Of a stretch of DNA of 64,000 nucleotides, positions 52,201 through 60,279 are shown in pieces. The position numbers were made by a program, and so were the translations under genes. Position 1 is the stretch's first letter. Every line of letters begins with the position of its first letter. The stretch comes from an uncultured Bacteroidota bacterium (GTDB taxonomy: Bacteria; Bacteroidota; Bacteroidia; Flavobacteriales; Flavobacteriaceae): the NCBI GenBank assembly GCA_913062555.1, contig CAJXVU010000005.1, positions 62,001-126,000 on the forward strand, written 5' to 3'. Below the pieces are notes generated by a model that saw only the letters and a program-made list of their open reading frames with translations, had not been told where the DNA came from and ran no database searches.

Positions 52201-55200
52201 TACAAACGGGAATTTAGCAAATCCGCAAAACTCTTGGGCAGGAATTACAAGACAATTAACGTCAACAGATTTTGAACAAGCAAATGTTGAGTATATCGAG
52301 TTTTGGCTTCAAGATCCATTTCTAGAAAATTTAACTAACCCAGGGGGGAAATTAACCCTTAACCTTGGTAATGTTTCTGAAGATATATTAAAAGATGGCA
52401 GAAAACAATATGAAAATGGATTAGACGAATCAGGAGACATTAGTAATTTACCACAAACAGTTTGGGGAACCGTTGTCCCACAAAACCAGTCCTTGATATA
52501 TGCGTTTTCAAGTCTAGGACAGGACCGTGTGAATCAGGATGTTGGTTATGATGGATATGACGATGCAGAAGAGGCCTCCGTATTTGGAGACTTTTCAGGG
52601 CTAACCGATCCAGCAAATGATAATTACACCTATTTCTTAAACACAGAAGGAGATGTTTTTGAACGCTATAAACAATATAATGGATTGGAAGGGAATTCAC
52701 CGGATACCTTTTCACAAACAAATAGAGGATCTACAACCGAACCAGATGTAGAAGATATTAATCGTGATAATACCATGAACACGATAGATAGTTATTTTGA
52801 GTATGAATTAGATATTACACCAGCGAGTCTAGCAAATCTAAACAACGATAATATTAAAGACAGAAAAGTGGTAACTGTGAGTCTCCCTAATGGGAACACA
52901 GAACAGGTGAAATGGTACCAATTTAGAATACCTTTAAATAACTATACGGGTCAAATCGGTGGGATTTCCGATTTTAGATCCATTCGTTTTATGCGAATGT
53001 ATTTAAATGAGTTTTCGGAGAACACTGTGATGCGTTTTGGAACCTTAGATTTAGTACGAAGTGATTGGAGACGTTATAAGTTGTCATTAGACGAGGATGC
53101 AAATAACGATACCGACGGAACTTCATTCGATGTTGGTATTATTGGAATTCAGGAAAATGATGGGCGTTATGTTTCCCCACCTGGTGTTGAAAGAGAACAA
53201 CTTAATAATAACAATACACTCGTAAGACAAAATGAGCAATCATTGGTTGTAAACACCTGTAAATTAGAGCCAAATGATTCTAGAGCTGTGTTTAAAAATA
53301 TTAGTGTAGACATGCGTCAGTATAAAAAGCTACGAATGTTTATACATGCCGAAGAAGGGGAGTCCTCAGGGTTATTAGATGGTGATGCTATTGGATTCAT
53401 TAGAATGGGGAATGATTTTACACAAAATTATTATCAAATTGAAATCCCATTGGAAGTGTCATCAACAGGGTCAATTAGTCCTTCTGTAGTTTGGCCGGCA
53501 GGAAATGAAATTAATTTACCAATTGAAATCCTAGCTAAAATTAAATCTCTTGGAATTTCAAATGGTACTTTGGGGGCAGAAGACCCAGTGTTTTACGATG
53601 TTATTAATGGCATTTTAAACGAAAACGAGCTCAATGACCCTACTTTAGTGGACATCGAAATGGGGCAACAGCGTGTTGCAATAAAAGGAAATCCAAATTT
53701 TGGAGATATTAGAACCTTAATGGTTGGTATTAAAAATCAGCATAGCCAGGATATTTGTACCGAAGTATGGTTTAATGAATTGCGATTGTCTGATATGGAT
53801 AATCAAGGTGGATGGGCAGCCGTTATGAGCATGGATTCTAATATTGCCGATTTCATGGATATTAGTGCCACAGGGAGACGTAGTACTTCTGGGTTTGGAA
53901 CCATTGAACAAGGGCCAAACGAAAGAAGTAGAGAAGATATTAAACAATATGATCTTGTAACAAATATTAATCTGGGTCAATTACTACCAAAAAAATGGGG
54001 TCTTCAATTACCATTTAATTATGGTCAGAGTGAGGAAATCGTAACGCCAGAATACGACCAGCAGTTTAAAGATATTAAACTTCAAACCCGTTTGGACGCC
54101 GCTACTAGTAATAGTGAAAGAGATGCAATTAAACAACAATCAGAAGACTATACAAAACGTAAAAGCATCAACTTTATAGGGGTTAGAAAACAACGTGTAA
54201 GTGAAGCTAAACCTAGATTTTATGATGTTGAGAATTTAACTTTAAACTACTCATTTAATCAAGTTGAACATCGTGATTTTGAAATTGAAAACTCCTTAAA
54301 TCAAAACACAAGAGTAGGAGCTAACTATAATTTTAATTTTAACCCAATAAAAATTGAACCTTTTAAAAAGAACGATTCTCTGTTTAGAGGGAAATACTGG
54401 AAAATATTAAAGGACTTTAATTTTAATTTACTCCCGACGAGTATTTCTGTAAACACTGATTTTGTGAGGCAATTTAACAAACAGAAATTCAGAGAGATTG
54501 AACTTGGTGGAGGAAATATTGGTCTTGAAGAATTATATCGTAGAAATTATACCTTCGATTTTCAGTATACAATTAATTACGACCTTACGGATGCTTTACG
54601 TTTAAACTTTACCGCATCTAATAATAATATTGTTCGTAATTACTTTATCGATGATAATTTAAATGGCGCACAAGACCCATCCCAAGGAATATGGGACGGT
54701 TTCTTCGATGTTGGAGACCCTAATAGGCAATTTCAACAATTGGGGATTACCTACGACATCCCACTAAATAAAATACCAGCCCTTAGTTTTTTAAGAGCAA
54801 CTTATGCTTATACTGGTGATTTTCAATGGCAAAAAGGCTCCGATTTATTTGGAAACCTTACCATTGACGGGCAAACACATGACCTCGGAAATTCAGTGTC
54901 TAATGCTAATACGCATAATATTAATGCAAATTTAGATATGGGGCAACTGTATCGCTATTTAGGATTAGTAAGAAAAACTAATAGAGCCTCTGCAGGAACC
55001 ACAAGAAGGCCTCCAGGAGCACCAAGCCCTACAGGGACAGCTGCACCAAGACAAAAAAAGAATACCTTATACAATACGGCCATAGATATATTAACTAGTG
55101 TTAAGCGAATTCAGGTTAAGTATTCTGAGAATAACGGAACATTTTTACCAGGGTACATGCAAACACCAGGTTTTATTGGAACATTAAAACCTACATTTGG

Positions 55201-56473
55201 ATATACTTTTGGAAGCCAAAGAGATATAAGGTATCTCGCAGCTAGAAAAGGATGGTTAACTGTTTTTCCAGATTTTAATCAACAATATACCGAAGTTCAA
55301 ACAAAAAATCTAGATTTCTCAGCATCTCTAGAACCAGTTAGAGATCTAAAAATTGATTTAACTGGAGGAAGAGTTTACTCCAAAAATTTCACAGAAAGTT
55401 TCAATGCATTAGATACAAGTGGTGATGGATTAAGTGATACCTATAATTCATTAATTAGAAATTCTTTCGGAAATTTTAATGTGTCTACCTCTTTAATTAA
55501 AACAGCTTTTAGCAGTAGTGATGAAAACGGATCAGACACCTTTGACGATTTTAGAGCAAATAGACTGGTAATAGCGCGTAGATTGGCGCGAAGATCTGGA
55601 GTCGATTTCTCCAATCCAAATAACTTTGAAGAGGGGGATTTAACAGGATTTCCTTTGGGTTATGGTAAAACAAATCAAGCGGTATTATTACCGGCATTTT
55701 TAGCATCATATTCAGGCCAAGATGCGAAAGACGTTAGCTTAGGCGCATTTAGAGATGTGCCAATTCCTAATTGGACGCTCAAGTATACAGGATTCATGAA
55801 ATTTAAATGGTTTAAAAAACACTTTAAACGCTTTTCTGTAACCCATGGATATCATGCCATGTATACAATTAATCAATTTAGAACCAACCTTGATTACAAT
55901 GCTGCAGCTCAAGGGACAGAATATACAGCTCAAAACCCTAATGTGTTTGATTTATCAGGGAATTATAAAAACGAAACATTATTTAGTAATGTTAACTTGG
56001 TGGAAGAGTTTAGTCCGTTAGTTAAAATAGATTTTGAGATGAAAAGCTCATTGAAAATTCTCGCTGAGATAAGAAAAGATCGTTTCCTCTCATTAAGTTT
56101 GGATAATAACCTTTTAACAGAAGTTCAAGGAAAAGAATATATTCTTGGATTGGGCTATAGAATTAAAGATGTTAAAATTCGATCGAAGCTAGCAGGACCA
56201 AGAAAAACAATAAAGAGTGATTTAAATATGAAGGCAGATGTCTCTGTTAGAAATAATAAAACGATTATTAGATATCTTGATTTGGATAATAATCAAGTTA
56301 CTTCAGGACAAACCATATGGGGACTTAAATACACTGCAGATTATGCTTTTAGTAAAAATTTAACTGGAATATTTTATTTCGATTATTCTTTTTCAGAATA
56401 TGCTATTTCTACTGCTTTTCCTCAAACATCAATTCGATCTGGAATTACTTTAAGATATAACTTTGGTAATTAA
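49253..56473 (+). CDS. sprA: SprA, outer-membrane translocon of the type IX secretion system
   Basis: The 2406-residue protein is close in length to known SprA. It starts with TTG at 49253 (MKTTTNYNFYKSTKKVLLT), needed to supply the basic residues of a signal peptide that ends CMVTFAQ. Early landmarks are SFNIKYPIILTREEFQKLLAQENLRNYYQQK and NPSFSPRNRSNFTFDFDQRIGLSLLGKVGTKLQV. A long series of beta strands follows and the C-terminus reads SIRSGITLRYNFGN. In Flavobacterium SprA forms a giant single-chain barrel through which T9SS substrates and gliding adhesins pass. It follows ruvA and is followed by gcvH, 33 nt away. Confidence 0.97.
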   Translation: MKTTTNYNFYKSTKKVLLTSIIMLYCMVTFAQQTTVPDSLRTTFSFGNLQLPNPDSIVSKYTYDPLTDRYIYTESVGSFNIKYPIILTREEFQKLLAQENLRNYYQQKIDAYDGKKLGADALKKNLIPDLYVNSDFFETLFGGNTIEVIPQGSVEMDLGILFTKQDNPSFSPRNRSNFTFDFDQRIGLSLLGKVGTKLQVTANYDTQSTFDFENSIKLEYTPLSNLNDGYAGKDDSIIQKIEVGNVSMPLNSSLITGAQSLFGVKTELQFGKTKVTAIFSEQKSQTRTVVAQGGGTLEEFEFFGLDYDENRHFFLAQYFRDNYDASLATYPYINSPIQITRIEVWATNRSNQTDNVRNIVGLQDLGESNRLGSNVTVTAGPNAYPSNSNNAYDPTNIGGAGSQITDAIRDVATIQSGILVPGVNEGFDYGKLENAKKLREGIEYTLNTQLGYISLNQRLQNDEILAVAFQFTVGNQVYQVGEFANDGVNATDISTDVGTGNAIINNNSLVLKMLKSTVTNVQEPIWDLMMKNIYNTGSFQLEKEDFKLNIFYTETSPLNYITPVEGTPFPSPGANEDPLQETPLLRVFNLDKLNFNNDPQESGDGFFDFVPGITVIQQNGKIIFTNVEPFGKYLFDRLANGGEDYENTTSYNANQAKYVYDKLYKETKTAALEDGEKNKFQIKGRYKSAGGAGIPIGAFNVPRGSVKVTAGGRVLVEGVDYTVNYQMGTVQILDPALQASNTPIQVSVENNSVFGQQTKRFTGINIEHQFNENFVLGGTFLNLNERPITQKANYGTEPINNTIFGVNGNFSAEVPFLTRLVNKLPNIDTDVPSNLSLRGEFAYLMPGAPKASDFEGEATSYVDDFEGTQNAIDLLAPHSWHLSSRPRGLGRVYNEGAEDDNGVQNGYDRAHLNWYSIDPIFYGSQRPGGISDDDMSSLYTRRIFISEIFPQVDLVQGQSTIINSLDLVYYPSERGAYNMDPNTTNGNLANPQNSWAGITRQLTSTDFEQANVEYIEFWLQDPFLENLTNPGGKLTLNLGNVSEDILKDGRKQYENGLDESGDISNLPQTVWGTVVPQNQSLIYAFSSLGQDRVNQDVGYDGYDDAEEASVFGDFSGLTDPANDNYTYFLNTEGDVFERYKQYNGLEGNSPDTFSQTNRGSTTEPDVEDINRDNTMNTIDSYFEYELDITPASLANLNNDNIKDRKVVTVSLPNGNTEQVKWYQFRIPLNNYTGQIGGISDFRSIRFMRMYLNEFSENTVMRFGTLDLVRSDWRRYKLSLDEDANNDTDGTSFDVGIIGIQENDGRYVSPPGVEREQLNNNNTLVRQNEQSLVVNTCKLEPNDSRAVFKNISVDMRQYKKLRMFIHAEEGESSGLLDGDAIGFIRMGNDFTQNYYQIEIPLEVSSTGSISPSVVWPAGNEINLPIEILAKIKSLGISNGTLGAEDPVFYDVINGILNENELNDPTLVDIEMGQQRVAIKGNPNFGDIRTLMVGIKNQHSQDICTEVWFNELRLSDMDNQGGWAAVMSMDSNIADFMDISATGRRSTSGFGTIEQGPNERSREDIKQYDLVTNINLGQLLPKKWGLQLPFNYGQSEEIVTPEYDQQFKDIKLQTRLDAATSNSERDAIKQQSEDYTKRKSINFIGVRKQRVSEAKPRFYDVENLTLNYSFNQVEHRDFEIENSLNQNTRVGANYNFNFNPIKIEPFKKNDSLFRGKYWKILKDFNFNLLPTSISVNTDFVRQFNKQKFREIELGGGNIGLEELYRRNYTFDFQYTINYDLTDALRLNFTASNNNIVRNYFIDDNLNGAQDPSQGIWDGFFDVGDPNRQFQQLGITYDIPLNKIPALSFLRATYAYTGDFQWQKGSDLFGNLTIDGQTHDLGNSVSNANTHNINANLDMGQLYRYLGLVRKTNRASAGTTRRPPGAPSPTGTAAPRQKKNTLYNTAIDILTSVKRIQVKYSENNGTFLPGYMQTPGFIGTLKPTFGYTFGSQRDIRYLAARKGWLTVFPDFNQQYTEVQTKNLDFSASLEPVRDLKIDLTGGRVYSKNFTESFNALDTSGDGLSDTYNSLIRNSFGNFNVSTSLIKTAFSSSDENGSDTFDDFRANRLVIARRLARRSGVDFSNPNNFEEGDLTGFPLGYGKTNQAVLLPAFLASYSGQDAKDVSLGAFRDVPIPNWTLKYTGFMKFKWFKKHFKRFSVTHGYHAMYTINQFRTNLDYNAAAQGTEYTAQNPNVFDLSGNYKNETLFSNVNLVEEFSPLVKIDFEMKSSLKILAEIRKDRFLSLSLDNNLLTEVQGKEYILGLGYRIKDVKIRSKLAGPRKTIKSDLNMKADVSVRNNKTIIRYLDLDNNQVTSGQTIWGLKYTADYAFSKNLTGIFYFDYSFSEYAISTAFPQTSIRSGITLRYNFGN

Positions 56474-56506
56474 AAAAAAACTAACATATTTACAAAAAAA
56501 TATATT

Positions 56507-56887
56507 ATGAATATTCCAGCTGAATTAAAATACACTAAAGACCACGAATGGATAAGCATTGAAGGCGATGTAATCACCATTGGAATTACCGATTTTGCGC
56601 AAAGTGAACTTGGAGATATTGTTTATGTTGAAGTTGAAACTGTAGATGAAACACTTGATATTGAAGAGGTTTTTGGAACAGTTGAAGCTGTTAAAACAGT
56701 TTCTGATTTGTTTTTACCAGTTTCTGGTGAAATCATTGAATTCAATGAAGCTTTAGAAGATGCACCAGAAAGCGTTAATTCCGATCCTTATGGTGCCGGA
56801 TGGATGATTAAAGTTAAATGTTCAGATGTATCTCAACTTGAGGCTTTACTTTCAGCCGACGATTATAAGAGCCTAATTGGTGGTTAA
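56507..56887 (+). CDS. gcvH: glycine cleavage system H protein
   Basis: The 126-residue protein carries the lipoyl-lysine motif [19 protein letters not shown], with the modified lysine at residue 63. The N-terminal [35 protein letters not shown] and the C-terminal [10 protein letters not shown] are standard. It shuttles the aminomethyl group between the P, T and L proteins, which are not encoded here. The gene sits between sprA and a VanZ-like gene that overlaps its end. Confidence 0.97.
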   Translation: MNIPAELKYTKDHEWISIEGDVITIGITDFAQSELGDIVYVEVETVDETLDIEEVFGTVEAVKTVSDLFLPVSGEIIEFNEALEDAPESVNSDPYGAGWMIKVKCSDVSQLEALLSADDYKSLIGG

Positions 56888-57251
56888 TAGAAGGCTTCTA
56901 CTATTTGGAACTATTGCTTATACCCTTGCAATTTTAGTAATGAGTTTGGTTAGTAATCAATCCTTACCTAGTTTTGGTGCAAATTATGAAGACAAAATTT
57001 TTCATCTTCTGGCCTATGGATTACTCAATCTATTGTGGTATAAGGCTTTAGTTGGTTTTGAAATCAAACGACCAATAGGAATTGCATTCTTTGCCTCGAT
57101 TGTTTATGGTATAATTATTGAGGTCTTACAAGGACAATATACAATTGTAAGAGAACCATCCATTATGGATGGCATTGCAAATAGTATTGGAGTTGCCATT
57201 GTTTCGCTTTTTTTAACAGTTAAAAAGAAAACAATCGTTAAAAAAATATAA
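56877..57251 (+). CDS. VanZ-like membrane protein
   Basis: The 124-residue protein has four hydrophobic segments and the VanZ-like pattern [23 protein letters not shown], then [21 protein letters not shown] and [19 protein letters not shown]. The DKxxHxxAYGxL and ExxQ motifs are typical. The start is TTG at 56877 or GTG at 56880, and either overlaps the end of gcvH, so translational coupling is likely. The family is named for teicoplanin resistance, but chromosomal members have unknown roles in the membrane. Confidence 0.82.
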   Translation: MVVNRRLLLFGTIAYTLAILVMSLVSNQSLPSFGANYEDKIFHLLAYGLLNLLWYKALVGFEIKRPIGIAFFASIVYGIIIEVLQGQYTIVREPSIMDGIANSIGVAIVSLFLTVKKKTIVKKI

Positions 57252-57308
57252 ACCCTTGCTTTTTTAGCAAATTATTGGTTATTTTACCAATCTTGAAAAA
57301 TAATAATT

Positions 57309-58028
57309 ATGGAACCGAAAAAGAACCCTAGTGCAGATGTAAGACGAAATAGTGCAATCTATTTTGCAGTTGGACTTGCATTAATGTTATTTGTAACTAA
57401 TTATACTATTAATTACAAATCTTACGATCAGAGTGCTATTGACATAGGTCAACTAGATATGGAAGAATTGGATGAGGAAGAAATTCCAATTACAGAACAA
57501 ATTGTAGTACCACCACCTCCACCACCTCCACCAGCTGCTCCTGAAGTTATCGAGATTGTTGAAGATGAAGAAGAAATTGAAGAAACAGTAATTGAATCTA
57601 CGGAAACAGACGAAGAAGAAGAAATCGTAGAAGTTGAAGAGATTGAAGTAGAAGAAGTAGAAGAAGATATTGAGGTGCCTTTTTCAGTTATTGAAAACGT
57701 GCCGATTTTCCCTGGATGTGAAAAAGGAAATAATGCCGCTAAGAGAAAATGTATGTCCGATAAAATCACAAAATTTGTACAAAAGAAATTTAATACAGAT
57801 TTAGCAGGAGATTTAGGATTAACAGGAAGACAACGTATCAATGTAATCTTTAAAATTGATAAAAAAGGAAATGTTGTTGGTGTACGTTCAAGAGCACCAC
57901 ATCCAAGATTGGAAAAAGAAGCAGCTCGTGTAATTAACTTGCTTCCTAAAATGAAGCCTGGTAAACAAAGAGGAAAAGCTGTAATTGTACCTTACTCTTT
58001 ACCAATTATTTTCCAAGTGCAAGACTAA
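57309..58028 (+). CDS. energy transducer TonB, copy 1
   Basis: The 239-residue protein has a short N-terminus (MEPKKNPSADVRRNS), one membrane helix at about 17-32, an eight-proline run at 68-75 and an acidic Glu/Val/Ile linker (about 80-122), where Pro-Lys repeats are usual. A TonB C-terminal domain (about 130-239) follows, with VPIFPGCEKGNNAAKRKCMSDK and RINVIFKIDKKGNVVGVRSRAPHPRLEKEAARVINLLPKMKPG. It would transmit ExbB/ExbD energy to outer-membrane receptors. It ends in a terminator and is followed by a second copy. Confidence 0.93.
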   Translation: MEPKKNPSADVRRNSAIYFAVGLALMLFVTNYTINYKSYDQSAIDIGQLDMEELDEEEIPITEQIVVPPPPPPPPAAPEVIEIVEDEEEIEETVIESTETDEEEEIVEVEEIEVEEVEEDIEVPFSVIENVPIFPGCEKGNNAAKRKCMSDKITKFVQKKFNTDLAGDLGLTGRQRINVIFKIDKKGNVVGVRSRAPHPRLEKEAARVINLLPKMKPGKQRGKAVIVPYSLPIIFQVQD

Positions 58029-58047
58029 GAAATTACTTTATATAATT

Positions 58048-58083
58048 AAAATCCCGTTACTAATAGTAACGGGATTTTTTTTT
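58048..58083 (+). terminator. terminator of TonB copy 1
   Basis: ATCCCGTTAC and GTAACGGGAT form a perfect stem (extended by A-T pairs) with a 5-nt loop, followed by nine T residues. The same stem sequence recurs after copy 2. Confidence 0.88.
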
Positions 58084-58109
58084 GGTATGCTTGTTGTGTA
58101 TTTACCATA

Positions 58110-58137
58110 ATATTAACATTTTAAAATAATAATTATG
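58110..58137 (+). repeat. 28-bp leader repeat before TonB copy 2
   Basis: These 28 bases, ending in the ATG of copy 2, are identical to 58931-58958 upstream of the degenerate third copy. The final 16 or so bases (AAAATAATAATTATGG) are also present before copy 1. The identity shows that the unit was duplicated with its 5' leader. Confidence 0.85.
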
Positions 58138-58854
58138 GAAACAAAAAAGAATCCAAAAGCCGATGTGCAGCGAAATAGTGCGATCTATTTTGCTGTTGGT
58201 CTAGCATTAATGCTATCAATCGCCAATTATTCTATTAACTACAAAAGCTATGATAGGAACGTCATAGATCTTGCGCTGTTAACTATGGATGAATTGGATG
58301 ATGAGGAAATTCCTATTACAGAACATATTAAAACCCCACCTCCGGTAGTGCCACCGGCAGCTGTCCCGGAAATAATTGATGTGATAGATGACGAGGAGGA
58401 TATTGAAGAAACACTTATTGAATCTTCTGAAATTGATGAAGATACGAAGATCATAGATATTGAAGATGTTGTCGTAGATGATATTGTAGATGATATAGAC
58501 GTGCCTTTTGCCTTTATTGAAAATGTTCCAACCTTCCCTGGTTGTGAAAAAGGAAACAATGATGCGAAAAGAGCATGCATGTCTAAAAAAATTCAAAAGT
58601 TTGTACAAAAGAAATTTAATACAGATTTGGCAGGAGATTTGGGACTTTCAGGAAGACAACGTATTAGTGTCATTTTTAAGATTGACAAGAGTGGTGATGT
58701 TGTAGGCGTTCGTTCCAGAGCACCGCACCCTAGATTAGAGAAGGAAGCAGCAAGGGTTATTAACTTGCTTCCAAAAATGAAACCAGGACAACAGCGAGGA
58801 GAACCGGTAACAGTGTCCTATACATTACCAATTATATTTCAAGTTCAAAACTAA
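58135..58854 (+). CDS. energy transducer TonB, copy 2
   Basis: The 239-residue protein is the same length as copy 1 and colinear: KKNPKADVQRNSAIYFAVGLALML at the N-terminus, a shorter proline section (TPPPVVPPAAVPE), an acidic Asp/Glu/Ile linker, and an almost identical TonB C-terminal domain (VPTFPGCEKGNNDAKRACMSKK, FKIDKSGDVVGVRSRAPHPRLEKEAARVINLLPKMKPG). Divergence is concentrated in the linker. It has its own terminator. The pair arose by tandem duplication and may serve different receptors or ExbB/ExbD complexes. Confidence 0.92.
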   Translation: METKKNPKADVQRNSAIYFAVGLALMLSIANYSINYKSYDRNVIDLALLTMDELDDEEIPITEHIKTPPPVVPPAAVPEIIDVIDDEEDIEETLIESSEIDEDTKIIDIEDVVVDDIVDDIDVPFAFIENVPTFPGCEKGNNDAKRACMSKKIQKFVQKKFNTDLAGDLGLSGRQRISVIFKIDKSGDVVGVRSRAPHPRLEKEAARVINLLPKMKPGQQRGEPVTVSYTLPIIFQVQN

Positions 58855-58871
58855 TAGTTCATTGTAAATTC

Positions 58872-58906
58872 AAAATCCCGTTACGGTAAGGTAACGGGAT
58901 TTTTTT
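58872..58906 (+). terminator. terminator of TonB copy 2
   Basis: AAATCCCGTTAC and GTAACGGGATTT pair around a 6-nt loop and are followed by T residues. The stem matches the terminator of copy 1. Confidence 0.88.
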
Positions 58907-58930
58907 ATGTTCCTTGTATTTTATTCATAG

Positions 58931-58958
58931 ATATTAACATTTTAAAATAATAATTATG
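58931..58958 (+). repeat. 28-bp leader repeat before the TonB remnant
   Basis: The sequence is identical to 58110-58137 and ends in the ATG of the 81-codon remnant. It marks the 5' boundary of a third duplicated tonB unit. Confidence 0.85.
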
Positions 58959-59201
58959 AATTTTTCAAAGAAAATTCACGAACCTATTGGTAAGAATAGG
59001 CAACTCGTGAAAAAAATACAGAAGCATGATGCAAATTTACAAAAAAACTCTACCCTCTACTTTCAAGTTGGGTTGATTTTAACATTGCAATTCATTTATA
59101 AATTCATTTCAGAGATGTTGTCAAATCCAGGATTAGCTTGGAAACAAAGTATTAAAGTCTCGTTTAAAATTGACTTTAGTGGAGAGGTATCATTGCTATA
59201 A
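58956..59201 (+). pseudogene. degenerate third copy of the TonB gene
   Basis: The 81-codon frame keeps the two ends of TonB. Residues 25-44 (DANLQKNSTLYFQVGLILTL) match the membrane helix of copies 1 and 2 (ADVQRNSAIYFAVGLALML), and residues 63-79 (KQSIKVSFKIDFSGEVS) match the C-terminal domain segment RQRISVIFKIDKSGDV. The proline section, linker, cysteine region and final 55 or so residues are missing, and a stop follows directly. It cannot contact a TonB box, so I read it as a remnant of internal deletion, although an 81-residue membrane peptide could still be made. No terminator follows. Confidence 0.8.
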
Positions 59202-59248
59202 AAACACAAGCACGACCTTATTAATATATGTATTCGAGATTTAGTTGA

Positions 59249-60133
59249 TTAGCGTTTTAAGCTTTTATAAATCGCCCGTTTTATTTTTTCAGAATTTATA
59301 AAATTCCAATTATAATTTAAATCATCATAATATTTGGTTACAGCAGAATTATTAGCTACCTCTTCTTCAGTTTTACCTTTGTCAATTTCTGTTTGAACAT
59401 TAGTTCTAAGTGTTTCAAGCATTTCTAAAAAAATTTTATACTCGGCTTTATTAGAAAGGCTACCATGGCCAGGTATAATCTTAGTATCATCATCAATAAG
59501 TATTAATGCGCTTTTTACCGCATTAATATAGCCGTCAATGCTGCCTCCAGAATTGATATCTATGTATGGATATCTGTTTTTGAAATAAGTATCCCCCGTG
59601 TGCAATACATTACTTTGAGTGAAATATAACAAGGCATCACCATCAGTATGGGCGTTACTCGCGTGAAAAACTATAACTTGTTCACCATTAACATAGATAT
59701 TTAGTTTGTCATTAAAAGTGATTACTGGTAGTGCTGCTTTTGGGCGCATTGAATTATCACGATTGGGCGTTTCTTTTAAACGCTTATGTACATTCTCATG
59801 TGCAATAATAGTGGCGCCTAATTTTTGCATGTTTTCATTACCACCAGTGTGATCTCCATGCCAATGTGTGTTCACTAAAAATTGAAAAGGCTTGTCGCTT
59901 AATTTTTTAATTGCGGCTTCTATTTTAGAAGACAATCTCGCGAATTGATCATCAATAATAAAAACACCATCATCACCAACAGAAACACCAATGTTTCCAC
60001 CTTGTCCAACAAGCATGTATACATGGTCCGATAGTTTCGTGCTTTCTATGGTGACATCGTCAGAATTTTGTGCAAAAAAGCCCGTATTAATAAATAAAAC
60101 AAAGAGGCTAAATAATTTTTGTGATGTTGTCAT
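59249..60133 (-). CDS. secreted metallo-beta-lactamase-fold hydrolase
   Basis: The start at 60133 gives 294 residues beginning with a signal peptide (MTTSQKLFSLFVLFINTGFFAQ); the frame is open to 60295 but that extension overlaps the heme o synthase gene and its promoter. Zinc motifs are NTHWHGDHTGGNE (HxHxDH), a later His in HASNAHTDGDALL, the Asp in LHTGDTYF and IIPGHG. It is a periplasmic member of the MBL superfamily, where members include beta-lactamases, lactonases and thioesterases, so substrate and any antibiotic activity are unresolved. Confidence 0.88.
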   Translation of the reverse strand: MTTSQKLFSLFVLFINTGFFAQNSDDVTIESTKLSDHVYMLVGQGGNIGVSVGDDGVFIIDDQFARLSSKIEAAIKKLSDKPFQFLVNTHWHGDHTGGNENMQKLGATIIAHENVHKRLKETPNRDNSMRPKAALPVITFNDKLNIYVNGEQVIVFHASNAHTDGDALLYFTQSNVLHTGDTYFKNRYPYIDINSGGSIDGYINAVKSALILIDDDTKIIPGHGSLSNKAEYKIFLEMLETLRTNVQTEIDKGKTEEEVANNSAVTKYYDDLNYNWNFINSEKIKRAIYKSLKR

Positions 60134-60217
60134 GGTTACAGAGTTTAGTAAAAATCTATTAAAGATACTAAAACTTACATGGTACTTATAAAATCTTTGA
60201 ATTACTTTAATTTTGCG

Positions 60218-60248
60218 TTGCCCATAAACAATTTTAAAAGTATCTTTG
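60218..60248 (+). promoter_or_regulatory. TTG / TAnnTTTG promoter of the oxidase operon
   Basis: TTG at 60218-60220, a 20-nt spacer and TATCTTTG at 60241-60248 fit the Bacteroidetes consensus, 31 nt before the heme o synthase start at 60280. Confidence 0.65.
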
Positions 60249-60279
60249 CCATCGCAAAACCGTAGCAGTATTATAATCC

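Noticed and set aside
57449-57841. 130-codon minus-strand frame rich in Ser, Ile and Thr
   Set aside because: It is the antisense of the acidic TonB linker and contains no independent signal. The equivalent frames at 58248-58608 are rejected for the same reason.
59249-60133. Metallo-beta-lactamase fold gene read as an antibiotic resistance gene
   Set aside because: The HxHxDH motif is shared by the whole superfamily. Sequence alone does not support beta-lactam hydrolysis.
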